Origin: an uncultured Bacteroides sp.
GTDB lineage: Bacteria > Bacteroidota > Bacteroidia > Bacteroidales > Bacteroidaceae
DNA: 64,000 nt
NCBI GenBank assembly: GCA_949285075.1
Contig: CASDXF010000004.1
Location: forward strand, 1 to 64,000
Direction of reading: 5' to 3'
A program made the position numbers and the translations under genes. Shown here one piece after another: positions 9,035 through 16,046 of this stretch. Each line of letters begins with the position of its first letter. Positions within the stretch are counted from its first letter, which is position 1. The notes under the pieces were generated by a model that searched no databases, was not told the origin of the DNA, and saw only the letters and a list, made by a program, of their open reading frames with translations.

Positions 9035-9829
9035 TTATACCGATACAGTTCCGGCGATGTGCGGGTGAGGGTTGTAGTCCGTCAGCTCAAAGTCCTCGTA
9101 GGTGAAGTCGAAGAGGCTTTTCACCTCAGGGTTCAGCTTCATCTGCGGCAGCGGCCTCGGCTCCCGGGTCAGTTGCAGCTTCACTTGCTCTATGTGGTTC
9201 AGGTAGATGTGCGCGTCGCCTAGCGTATGGATAAAGTCCCCCGCCTTCAGTCCCGTCACCTGCGCCGTCATGAGCAGCAGCAGGGCGTACGAGGCGATGT
9301 TGAAGGGCACGCCGAGGAAGATGTCCGCGCTGCGTTGGTAGAGTTGCAGGCTCAGCCGTCCGTTGGCCACGTAGAATTGGAAGAAGGCGTGGCACGGCGG
9401 AAGGTTCATGCGGTTTAGGTCGGCCACGTTCCATGAACTGACGATGATGCGGCGCGAGTCCGGGTTGCGCTTGATGGTCTCCACCGCCTCGCTTATCTGG
9501 TCGATGAAACCTCCCTCATAGTCGGGCCACGAGCGCCATTGATAGCCGTAGATGTGTCCGAGGTCTCCGTTCTCGTCGGCCCACTCGTTCCAGATGCGCA
9601 CGCCATGTTCCTGAAGGTACTTCACGTTCGTGTCTCCCTTCAGGAACCAGAGCAGCTCGTAGATGATGGATTTCAGGTGCAGCTTCTTGGTGGTCAGACA
9701 GGGGAATCCGTCATCGAGGTTGAACCGCATCTGGTGGCCGAATACGCTTATCGTTCCCGTCCCCGTGCGGTCGCTCTTCTCCGTCCCTTCCGTCAGTACC
9801 CGGTTCAGCAGGTCTAAGTATTGTTTCAT
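9035..9829 (-). CDS. thyA: Thymidylate synthase (folate-dependent, ThyA)
   Basis: At 264 residues it matches the E. coli enzyme in length. The catalytic Cys146 sits in the conserved [14 protein letters not shown] motif. Other signatures are [16 protein letters not shown] (phosphate-binding Arg), [32 protein letters not shown] and a C-terminal AGTVSV tail. It makes dTMP from dUMP and methylene-tetrahydrofolate in the cytosol. It is first in a thyA-folA pair. A -7-like element (TATCTTCG on the minus strand, 9860-9867) lies about 30 bp upstream. Confidence 0.98.
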   Translation of the reverse strand: MKQYLDLLNRVLTEGTEKSDRTGTGTISVFGHQMRFNLDDGFPCLTTKKLHLKSIIYELLWFLKGDTNVKYLQEHGVRIWNEWADENGDLGHIYGYQWRSWPDYEGGFIDQISEAVETIKRNPDSRRIIVSSWNVADLNRMNLPPCHAFFQFYVANGRLSLQLYQRSADIFLGVPFNIASYALLLLMTAQVTGLKAGDFIHTLGDAHIYLNHIEQVKLQLTREPRPLPQMKLNPEVKSLFDFTYEDFELTDYNPHPHIAGTVSV

Positions 9830-9911
9830 ATCGTCTTTTTGTTCCGTCTGTTTACGCCGCGAAGATAGGAGTATTCGCGCAGAATAAGGGAGGATGGGTG
9901 GGAAAAATCTT

Positions 9912-11189
9912 TTAAAGCACCGGCGTGAACAGGTTGGCGAACCATCCGACGAACTTCCGCCATATCGACCGCTTTTTCCAGAACTCCGGAGTCAGCCTTG
10001 TGCAGTGGCGCGTGTCGTCGCTGAACATTTGGTTCAGTTCCGCCGTTACCGTCTTGTCGAAGATAAACGCGTTCGTCTCGTAGTCGTACCTCAGGCTTCG
10101 ACTGTTCAGGTTCGCCGTGCCCACGGTGCAGAAAAGGTCGTCTACCGTCATGATTTTCGAGTGGTGGAATCCGCCATTGTACATGTAGACGTTCGCTCCC
10201 CGCTTCATGAGCTTGTGCAGCTTGTAGAGGGCCGCGTCGGGCGTGAAGGGCACGTCGGACACGGACGACACCATAATGTTGACCTCTACGCCCCGGTCGA
10301 TGCTTCGTTGGAGCGCCTTCTTGATAGGGGAGGTCGGCACGAAATAAGGGTTGACGATGCGTATGTTTTTTTGCGCCGACAGGATAGAGGTGGCATACGC
10401 CTTCGTGATGGCCTTTCCCGTTTTCTTGGGAGTCCGGTCTACGATGGCTACCACGATGTAGGTGCTGTCCGAGCGTTCGGGCGGGGTAGGGAAGTACGCC
10501 TCGCCGCCCACGTGCTGTTTCGTCTCCTTGTTCCAGATGGTGAGGAAAATCTTTTGCAGCTCGCTCACCGCTCCGCCTTCGATGCGCATGTGCATGTCTC
10601 GCCACTCTCCGATTTCGGGCAGTCCGTTGATGTAGTAGTCGGCTATGTTCATCCCGCCCGTATAGCCCACCTTGCCGTCGATGACCACGATTTTCCGGTG
10701 GTCGCGGTGGAAGGCGTGGTTGATGTAGGGAAAGGTAAAGGGGTCGAACTTGACGATTTCGATGCCCTGCTCCCGTATTTTCTTCAGATGCCTTTTCTTT
10801 AGCGGCTTGTTGTTCGACCAGTTTCCGAAGGCGTCGAACATGGCTCTAACCTGAACGCCTTCCTTCGCTTTTTCGGCTAACAGCCGGAACAGTTCGCCGG
10901 CGATAGAGTCGTTACGGAAGTTAAAATATTCCAGATGGATATGATGCTTCGCCTCCCTGATGGCTTGAAAGAGGTCGACGAACTTCTCTCGTCCGCTTTT
11001 CAGCAATTTTACTTTGTTGTTGTCCGATATGGGGATGCCCGATTCCGCGAAATAGCGCAACATGAGCGAGTCGCTTGTCTGCTCTACGGAATCTTTGGCC
11101 CGTACATTCAGGCTGTCCGCCGTTTGCGCCTCCATCCGGAGCGATAGTGACAGCAAAAGCGAGCATAGGGCGATGATGTATATTCTCAA
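9912..11189 (-). CDS. Exported phospholipase D-like protein (cardiolipin synthase-like)
   Basis: Two HKD motifs mark the phospholipase D superfamily: [18 protein letters not shown] and [20 protein letters not shown]. The spacing and the [12 protein letters not shown] segment resemble cardiolipin synthases. Unlike those, which carry N-terminal transmembrane helices, this one begins with a cleavable-looking signal peptide ([22 protein letters not shown]), so it probably acts in the periplasm. There is no ATG before the signal peptide. A TTG at 11187-11189 fits the leader, whereas an upstream TTG at 11222 overlaps the -7 element. Whether it synthesises cardiolipin or cleaves lipid or nucleic acid cannot be told. 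Confidence 0.85.
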   Translation of the reverse strand: MRIYIIALCSLLLSLSLRMEAQTADSLNVRAKDSVEQTSDSLMLRYFAESGIPISDNNKVKLLKSGREKFVDLFQAIREAKHHIHLEYFNFRNDSIAGELFRLLAEKAKEGVQVRAMFDAFGNWSNNKPLKKRHLKKIREQGIEIVKFDPFTFPYINHAFHRDHRKIVVIDGKVGYTGGMNIADYYINGLPEIGEWRDMHMRIEGGAVSELQKIFLTIWNKETKQHVGGEAYFPTPPERSDSTYIVVAIVDRTPKKTGKAITKAYATSILSAQKNIRIVNPYFVPTSPIKKALQRSIDRGVEVNIMVSSVSDVPFTPDAALYKLHKLMKRGANVYMYNGGFHHSKIMTVDDLFCTVGTANLNSRSLRYDYETNAFIFDKTVTAELNQMFSDDTRHCTRLTPEFWKKRSIWRKFVGWFANLFTPVL

Positions 11190-11219
11190 AACTTTTTTCT
11201 CTCTTTGGGTTTTACGGGG

Positions 11220-11227
11220 CAAATATA
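11220..11227 (-). promoter_or_regulatory. Bacteroides -7 element for the phospholipase D-like gene
   Basis: On the minus strand this reads TATATTTG, followed by CCCC. It overlaps the farthest upstream TTG in the frame, which argues for translation starting at the downstream TTG (11189). Confidence 0.6.
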
Positions 11228-11315
11228 CGACAACTCTCTTCGCCGTTTTCGGAAACTTGGGGATATTTATATCTTTTAACGGGGGAACGGCCCGGTTTTT
11301 CCTTTCCGGAGCGTG

Positions 11316-11610
11316 CCAAAGCGCATTGCGGCCGTTTCAAAGCCCTTAGGAATGCCGCCAAAGCGTGTTGCGTCCATTTCCAAGCCCTTAGGAATGCCGC
11401 CAAAGCGTGTTGCGGTCGTTTCCAAGCCCTTAGGAATGCCGCCAAAGCGTGTTGCGGCCATTTCCAAGCTCTTAGGAATGCCGCCAAAGCGCATTGTGGC
11501 CATTTCCAAGCCCTTGAGAGTGTCGCCAAAGCGCATTGTGGCTATTTTCAAGCCCTTGAGAGTGTCGCCAAAGCGCATTGTGGCCATTTTCAAATTCTTA
11601 GGGACGTTGC
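11316..11610. repeat. Seven tandem copies of a 42-bp repeat
   Basis: Units start at 11316, 11358, 11400, 11442, 11484, 11526 and 11568, each beginning CCAAAGCG. The first four share a CCCTTAGGAATGCC end; units 5 and 6 share CCCTTGAGAGTGTC; the last ends differently. Because 42 is a multiple of three, all frames stay open and give artefactual 14-residue peptide repeats on both strands. There is no plausible gene start or ribosome site, so I treat it as noncoding. It lies between the exported PLD gene and a 22-bp palindrome array. Confidence 0.9.
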
Positions 11611-11636
11611 GGAAGGAGAAACCATCTGATTATTAA

Positions 11637-11735
11637 GCTCGTGAGAGATAGGGCCACGGCTCGTGAGAGATAGGGCTACGGCTCATGAGAAATAGGGCGG
11701 CGGCTCATGAGAAATAGGGCTACGGCTCATTAAGG
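11637..11735. repeat. 22-bp palindrome array, CTC(R)(Y)GAG family, locus 1
   Basis: Units begin GCTC at 11637, 11659, 11681, 11703 and 11725, an exact 22-bp period. Each has the palindromic core CTCGTGAG or CTCATGAG, then AGATAGGGC or AAATAGGGC and a CGG end; the last unit is degenerate. The same family occurs at 22044-22152, 38103-38190 and 58811-58888. The bases just before the first unit (CTGATTATTAAGCTC) are also found, inverted, at one edge of the 22-kb locus. Confidence 0.88.
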
Positions 11736-11766
11736 ATGAAGGCATCCACTTTTATAGGCTTATATA

Positions 11767-11918
11767 GGACGGTGAAACTGTCCGACTACGCTTGGACTCT
11801 GCGTCCGCTTTGCAAGGTTTGCGTTAATGGTGCTTCTGTTGCGTTTGTGCATACAGATACAGGACGGTGAAACCGTCCTACAATGCTTAGCCGTAGGTGT
11901 CGCAAGCGACACCTACGG
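11767..11918. repeat. Hairpin cluster: two GGACGGT..ACCGTCC-type and one 12-bp perfect hairpin
   Basis: AGGACGGTGAAACTGTCC near 11768 and AGGACGGTGAAACCGTCCT near 11862 are two versions of one small hairpin, each followed by a TAC(G/A)..GCTT(G/A)G tail. A perfect 12-bp stem with a CAAG loop follows (CCGTAGGTGTCG at 11891-11902 with 11907-11918). Similar GACGGC..GCCGTC hairpins occur at 12568, 12942 and 38034. These belong to the repeat cluster around the Y1 transposase. Confidence 0.7.
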
Positions 11919-11942
11919 TATACACACGTACTCTATATAATG

Positions 11943-11959
11943 CGACCCCAAAGGGGTCG
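11943..11959. repeat. Hairpin at the left side of the IS200-like transposase
   Basis: CGACCCC, an AAA loop, then GGGGTCG forms a perfect 7-bp stem 64 bp upstream of the transposase ATG. A related but imperfect palindrome (TTCGACCCCTTCGAGGTC) lies just after the transposase stop (12484) and again at 12857, and inverted at about 12713. IS200-type elements carry such subterminal hairpins at both ends. Confidence 0.6.
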
Positions 11960-11974
11960 AACTATCCGTTATCC

Positions 11975-12002
11975 TTGATTACCGCAATATTTCCTATATT
12001 TG
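11975..12002 (+). promoter_or_regulatory. Promoter of the Y1 transposase gene
   Basis: TTG at 11975-11977 and TATATTTG at 11995-12002 are separated by 17 bp, close to the Bacteroides -33/-7 arrangement. The ATG follows 20 bp later. Confidence 0.6.
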
Positions 12003-12022
12003 CAGAAAATAGAAGTGAAGAA

Positions 12023-12475
12023 ATGAGCTATACCCGATTACTTTACCATATCGTGTTTCGCCCTCGGAACAGTGTTCCCGCCATCAGCACAGAACATGAG
12101 GAGAAACTATATCGCTATATATGGGGATTCATCAAGAACAAAGGCGGCGTATTATACCGTATAGGTGGAATGCCTGACCATATACATCTACTTGTACAGC
12201 TACCTCCCACACAGTCATTGTCTGGTTTCGTACATGATTTAAAGTTGGGTACTCATAAATTCATGCGCGAACACACTGAGGAATTTCCTCGCTTTGAATC
12301 GTGGGGAAAGTCCTATTGCGCGCTGACTTGTTCGGAATCGGCAAAGGATATAGTAACTGATTACATCAAGAACCAGAAAACGCACCATCGGAAGACAAGT
12401 TTCCGGGATGAGTTGATGGCCCTGCTCTGTGAAAATGGGATAGATGTAGAAATGAAGTATTTCCTTCAGGAATGA
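12023..12475 (+). CDS. tnpA: IS200-type Y1 HUH transposase (TnpA, or REP-associated)
   Basis: The 150-residue protein is a single-domain Y1 transposase. The HUH metal-binding pair is His53-Ile-His55 within GGMPDHIHLLVQL, and the nucleophile region is Tyr114-IKN-Gln118, the YxxxQ signature of IS200/IS605 TnpA. Such enzymes cut and rejoin single-stranded DNA at hairpins. Length fits IS200 TnpA rather than the longer proteobacterial RAYTs, and no tnpB gene follows. I start at ATG 12023 (MSYTRLLYHIVFRPR), 20 bp after the -7 element. Hairpins flank it on both sides, and 7 bp after the stop begins a 101-bp element that recurs at 12855. It may be an intact IS200-like element or a domesticated repeat-associated enzyme. 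Confidence 0.88.
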   Translation: MSYTRLLYHIVFRPRNSVPAISTEHEEKLYRYIWGFIKNKGGVLYRIGGMPDHIHLLVQLPPTQSLSGFVHDLKLGTHKFMREHTEEFPRFESWGKSYCALTCSESAKDIVTDYIKNQKTHHRKTSFRDELMALLCENGIDVEMKYFLQE

Positions 12476-12481
12476 ATGCAC

Positions 12482-12582
12482 GGTTCGACCCCTTCGAGGT
12501 CATAGCGCATGGAAGCCCTCGCCAACCGCAAGTGCCACTTCGTGCCACTCGCGGTTAAGCATCGTTGGACGGCTTCGCCGTC
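12482..12582 (+). repeat. 101-bp hairpin element, copy 1
   Basis: It begins GGTTCGACCCCTTCGAGGTC and ends with the perfect hairpin GACGGC-TTC-GCCGTC. In between, AACCGC and GCGGTT bracket two direct GTGCCACT copies. It differs from copy 2 (12855-12955) at about four positions. It starts 7 bp after the transposase stop, where the right end of an IS200-type element would be. Confidence 0.85.
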
Positions 12583-12660
12583 ATTTGTCCGTATCTGTTT
12601 TGAACTGTCATTTACTCGAATCCGAATCATAGACCTCGGAGAGGTCTTACTGCGTTTAAC

Positions 12661-12732
12661 CGCTGCGTACCGCGTAGCGGTACCTGCGGACAGGCGGCTT
12701 TGTTCTCCTTCTCGACCTCGAAGGGGTCGAAC
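12661..12732. repeat. Inverted relatives of the hairpin element
   Basis: GTACCGC-GTA-GCGGTAC is a perfect 7-bp hairpin at 12667-12683 and sits next to a TTTAACCGCTGCG arm. The reverse complement of this stretch resembles 37995-38032 (CCGCAGGTACCGC to GCTGCGGTTAAGCG). CGACCTCGAAGGGGTCGAAC at about 12713-12732 is the inverted form of the start of the 101-bp element. This stretch contains no convincing gene. Confidence 0.65.
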
Positions 12733-12854
12733 TTTCGACAGCCGGTTAAGGGGGGACGCTTGCCGCGTATATTACATATACCGAGTAACGATGCCTGCGT
12801 AGAGTGCGTTATTCTACCTTATTATTTTATAGAAGGGTAACTCCGCACGGTTTC

Positions 12855-12955
12855 GGTTCGACCCCTTCGAGGTCGTAGCGCATGGAAGCCCTCGCTAACC
12901 GCAAGTGCCACTTCGTACCACTCGCGGTTAAGCGTCGTTGGACGGCTTCGCCGTC
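12855..12955 (+). repeat. 101-bp hairpin element, copy 2
   Basis: It is a direct repeat of 12482-12582 with four substitutions, ending in the same GACGGC-TTC-GCCGTC hairpin. It is followed at once by CCTGATAATCAGG and a 22-bp GTAC-type array. The same hairpin-to-array junction is recognisable near 38034-38070. Confidence 0.85.
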
Positions 12956-13036
12956 CTGATAATCAGGGAACTGTACTGTGATAGTCCGGAATCTGTACTG
13001 CGATAATCAGGAAGCTGTACCGACAGTTGGTGAGGT
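12955..13036. repeat. 22-bp array with GTAC core, locus 1
   Basis: CTGTAC begins at 12971, 12993 and 13015, an exact 22-bp period. The units share a (T)G(T/C)GATA(A/G)TC(A/C)GGAA body, and a partial unit (GATAATCAGGGAA) precedes the first. Other members of the GTAC family are at 24022-24093, 43013-43084 and 58599-58656. The remaining DNA to 13144 shows nothing I can assign. Confidence 0.75.
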
Positions 13037-13144
13037 ACGTGAGGTGTACTTCAGAGAGATTGCCTGAGTGATGTGTCGGGAGAAACGCAGTTTGGCGGCT
13101 TTCCCCCGTCTTTATGTCACTCCGTATATACTGGGCCTATGGCA

Positions 13145-13200
13145 CAAAAAAAGCGGGCCGCTCGGGTTGGCCTTGTGAGGAGGTTTCGCCCGTGCGGTCC
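13145..13200 (-). terminator. Terminator of the SusC-to-thioredoxin operon
   Basis: On the minus strand GGACCGCACGGG (13189-13200) pairs with CCCGAGCGGCCC (13155-13166) at 10 of 12 positions across a 22-nt loop, followed by GCTTTTTTTG. It lies 34 bp beyond the stop codon of the thioredoxin-like gene. Confidence 0.75.
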
Positions 13201-13233
13201 GTGTGCGTTATGAATAGAGAGAACTAAGTCGCC

Positions 13234-14313
13234 TTATTCCGTCTTTTCCAGACTCATCAGCATTCTGCCCATCATCATGATGGAAGAGGCGCGCAGCTCG
13301 GGCAGTAGCGAGCGGATGTATTTCGCTACTTCGGGCAACAGCGGCGAGTCTTGCGGGAAGAGGCGCGTCGTGTTGAGCAGCACCAGTTCGAAATCTTCGC
13401 CCTTCAGCTCGTTCTTCTTGGTCTTCAGCATCGTGAAGTAAGCCGTCATGTCCCCTTTGGCGTAGCACTCTATCAGGTCGAATATCGGTTGGTAGGGATA
13501 GCTCTTGTCCAGTCCCAGTCCGATAATCCGGTTCTTCAGTTTCAGGTAGTCCGCCTCGTTGTATTGTCCTTCCTTGAACATGTATCCCGACATGTAAGAA
13601 ACGATGCTCGCGTGGAACAGTTGGTTGGCGTGGTCTGTAGCCTTTTGGCGGAGCGAAGCGTCTACCTTGTTCAGGTTGTTCAGGTAGAAGTCCGCTTTCG
13701 GGTCGTTCAGGCTGACGGTGTAGCGCGTGAAGAGGAAGCTATTGTCGGCCGACAGCTTCTGTTCGTCGCTCAGCGATTCAAAGTAGCTGTTCACAACCTC
13801 GTATCCTTCCTTCTCTTTCTTCGCTTCCATTAGTGACAGCGCATAGTTGTTAATCAGTTCCGGAGTGCGTTCACCGCTCTCGTAGCGCTGTTTCATGCGT
13901 TCGGGTGACATTTCCGGGTTCAGCTCGTTCTTTATCTTTGTGATGAACGCTTCGGCGGGATAGGCTCCTTTGAGGTCTACCTTTACGTTCTCGTCCGTGT
14001 CGAGGATGATGAACGTCGGATAGGCGTCTACCTTGAAGCGCTCGGCTTGCGGCTTGCCTTCCTTCTCGGCGTTCAGCTTGATGCAGACGAACTGTGCGTT
14101 GAAGTAGTCGCCCACCGCCTTTTGCGGGAACACCTCCTTAGCCATTTTCTTGCAAGGACCACACCAGTCCGTGTAGAAGTCGATGAACACCAGTTTGTTC
14201 TCCGCCTTCGCCTGCTTGATGGCCTCGTCGAAAGAGATGGGGCGGAAGTTGGTCTGCGCCATCATGGGCGCTACCAACAGTAAAGTAAATAATGCGATTG
14301 CTAATTTTTTCAT
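13234..14313 (-). CDS. Exported thioredoxin-fold protein, thiol-disulfide oxidoreductase-like
   Basis: The 359-residue protein has a signal peptide (MKKLAIALFTLLLVAPMMAQ), then a thioredoxin domain (about residues 25-130) with the active site DWCGPCKKM (Cys51, Cys54) and the cis-Pro segment DAYPTFIIL. The remaining 230 or so residues are helical and have no recognised catalytic motif. It is last in the SusC/SusD operon, a common Bacteroides arrangement, and probably acts in the periplasm as a reductase for a cargo or partner of that system. A strong hairpin separates it from the upstream gene and may lower its expression relative to SusC/D. Confidence 0.9.
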   Translation of the reverse strand: MKKLAIALFTLLLVAPMMAQTNFRPISFDEAIKQAKAENKLVFIDFYTDWCGPCKKMAKEVFPQKAVGDYFNAQFVCIKLNAEKEGKPQAERFKVDAYPTFIILDTDENVKVDLKGAYPAEAFITKIKNELNPEMSPERMKQRYESGERTPELINNYALSLMEAKKEKEGYEVVNSYFESLSDEQKLSADNSFLFTRYTVSLNDPKADFYLNNLNKVDASLRQKATDHANQLFHASIVSYMSGYMFKEGQYNEADYLKLKNRIIGLGLDKSYPYQPIFDLIECYAKGDMTAYFTMLKTKKNELKGEDFELVLLNTTRLFPQDSPLLPEVAKYIRSLLPELRASSIMMMGRMLMSLEKTE

Positions 14314-14335
14314 TTGGTTTTTGGTTTTAAAATGA

Positions 14336-14374
14336 ATAGCTTTCCTTTTGCGCGTGAGGCAAAAGGAAAGCTAT
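14336..14374 (-). terminator. 16-bp perfect hairpin between PKD-like and thioredoxin genes
   Basis: ATAGCTTTCCTTTTGC (14336-14351) pairs perfectly with 14359-14374 across a 7-nt loop. On the minus strand it is followed by TTCATTTTAAAACC, a weak U-tract. Its intercistronic position suggests partial termination or an mRNA-processing and stability element. Confidence 0.7.
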
Positions 14375-14383
14375 ATGTTATTG

Positions 14384-16015
14384 TTATAATGAACTGTTGC
14401 GGTATTCCAATTTGGCTACTTTTAGAGATGTGTGGTATTCAAAAGGTATATTCAGTTCCGGGCCGCTCATTACCGGGGTAAGTTGCAGCGTCTGGTCCAT
14501 AGTGTACTCGTAGATAGTACCTCGTTCTTCCGGTTCTGCCGCTTCGTTGTAAGTACAGATAAGGAAACGCGAGTTGGGATATGCCTCCGTACCCGGAAGC
14601 TTCCAGTTATACTCCAAGAAGGTAATTTCGCCGTCGAAAGTCCGTACTAGTGTATGTTGTCCGGTAGCGTAATTTAATTGGTGAAGTTCATTGCCTACCG
14701 CATACAGTATGATTGTATAGTCTCCCGGCGAATAAGTAATGGCATAATGACTGGCCATGTCAAATTCAGGAGCCTCTGCGGTAGTAAAGGAATAAGCGTT
14801 TACCTTTGTAGGGCTATAATAGGAGTTCACGTACATCTCATAAAGATGGAAATTCGTGTCGTTATCCGTATCCTTCATGATAGCGTAACTGTAATATCCG
14901 GAATTTGTACCGTATACAAGGGTACGTCCGCTCTGATTCCACGGAAAGGCATCGGATGGGCCATCCGTTAGTTGTCTACAGTAGCTTGTAGTTAAAAACA
15001 TGTAGTTTCCGTTTAGTGTCACGAACCTGTCGTTGTCCATATCGTATGTCAGGTACCCGCCTATTGAGTTTCCTTCCGCAGGATAGAAAATGTTTTTATA
15101 GGGCGTGAAGAATTCAGTAGAAGTGGCGCTGTACCGATTCACCGGATTCTGATAGGCTTCAGCTCCGCTTACAAAACCGCCTCCTACGATGGCGTCTTCC
15201 GTTACGTATCCTCGGTAGTTGGGGTTATACCATGCGCTTCCGTTGGAGATTTGATGCGGGAATGCGTCAAGCACCTTTACCGGATGTTCCATCATGGTAG
15301 AGAAGAACATCAAGTCTTCTTCGTAGCTAGTGTCGATGTCGAAAGTGCTTTGCTCTTGTATGGAGCATTCTATCTTATAGGACCCAGATTCGGTTACGGC
15401 CCAGAGGTCGATGATGGCTCCCGGACGCGTAGTGTAGCCACGGTAATATAAGTTCTCCGCTCCTCGAATCTGCTGACTGTTGATAAAGATGTTCTTTACA
15501 ATAGCGGTATCTCCTCCGCCATTGCTTGGCATACTCAGGAAATCCATGCCTACTGTCCCGTCAGGATTATCGCCGAATACGTAGAATCCCGTAGCCATTG
15601 GAGTCGTAACGCTCAGCTCCATGTCCGATATAATCCATTCTTGTCCCGTGCTATTGTCGTTGATAAGCAAATAGAGATCATACGTTCCGGGCGCTAATTC
15701 TACGGTAGTTACCAAATCTTTCTCATGTCCCAGTACAGTGTGTGTATGGTTGTCTGTGCCTACTTCGCTTTGGCAAGCGTACCAAGTGTATTCATACTGA
15801 CTGTCGTCTTCGCCTAATATCGTTCCGGTTATAGTGGGCCTTATTTCCAACAGTCCGGTAGAGGCCATTACCGAGTAAGGATTGTTGGAATCCTGTATTC
15901 CCTCTACGGTCACTTCATTAATATCCCTGTATTCGTAAGAGCCTTCATCGTCTACGCATGCGGAAAACGCCATCAGGCTGCCGAGCAGGGCTATGTATGT
16001 GTATTTAATCTTCAT
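14384..16015 (-). CDS. PKD-like family lipoprotein of a SusC/SusD locus
   Basis: The 543-residue surface lipoprotein has a signal peptide and lipobox (LMAFSACVDDEGSYEY). Its N-terminal third (DINEVTVEGIQDSNNPYSV to WIISDMELSVTT) is Ig/PKD-like beta sandwich. The rest, with repeated Tyr/Trp/Gly-rich strands (YFTMYDMDNDRF-like patterns), probably forms a beta-propeller-like or larger beta domain. It matches the PKD-like lipoproteins that follow DUF4843 proteins in many Bacteroides SusC/D operons. The role is probably ligand capture at the cell surface; the ligand is unknown and no catalytic motif is seen. Confidence 0.85.
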   Translation of the reverse strand: MKIKYTYIALLGSLMAFSACVDDEGSYEYRDINEVTVEGIQDSNNPYSVMASTGLLEIRPTITGTILGEDDSQYEYTWYACQSEVGTDNHTHTVLGHEKDLVTTVELAPGTYDLYLLINDNSTGQEWIISDMELSVTTPMATGFYVFGDNPDGTVGMDFLSMPSNGGGDTAIVKNIFINSQQIRGAENLYYRGYTTRPGAIIDLWAVTESGSYKIECSIQEQSTFDIDTSYEEDLMFFSTMMEHPVKVLDAFPHQISNGSAWYNPNYRGYVTEDAIVGGGFVSGAEAYQNPVNRYSATSTEFFTPYKNIFYPAEGNSIGGYLTYDMDNDRFVTLNGNYMFLTTSYCRQLTDGPSDAFPWNQSGRTLVYGTNSGYYSYAIMKDTDNDTNFHLYEMYVNSYYSPTKVNAYSFTTAEAPEFDMASHYAITYSPGDYTIILYAVGNELHQLNYATGQHTLVRTFDGEITFLEYNWKLPGTEAYPNSRFLICTYNEAAEPEERGTIYEYTMDQTLQLTPVMSGPELNIPFEYHTSLKVAKLEYRNSSL

Positions 16016-16046
16016 AATTTTTCCTTTAAATGGTGTTCATACTTAC

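Noticed and set aside
9826..10802. Long antisense open frames opposite the phospholipase D-like gene
   Set aside because: They lie opposite a gene with two intact HKD motifs and have Arg/His-rich, family-less translations typical of GC-rich shadow frames.
11276..11636. Repeat-containing open frames on both strands across the 42-bp array (14-residue peptide repeats)
   Set aside because: All frames are open because the period is a multiple of three; there is no convincing start, signal or ribosome site, and the repeats continue into noncoding palindrome arrays.
12509..12802. 97-codon open frame downstream of the transposase
   Set aside because: It runs through the hairpin repeats, which explain its composition, and shows no recognised domain.
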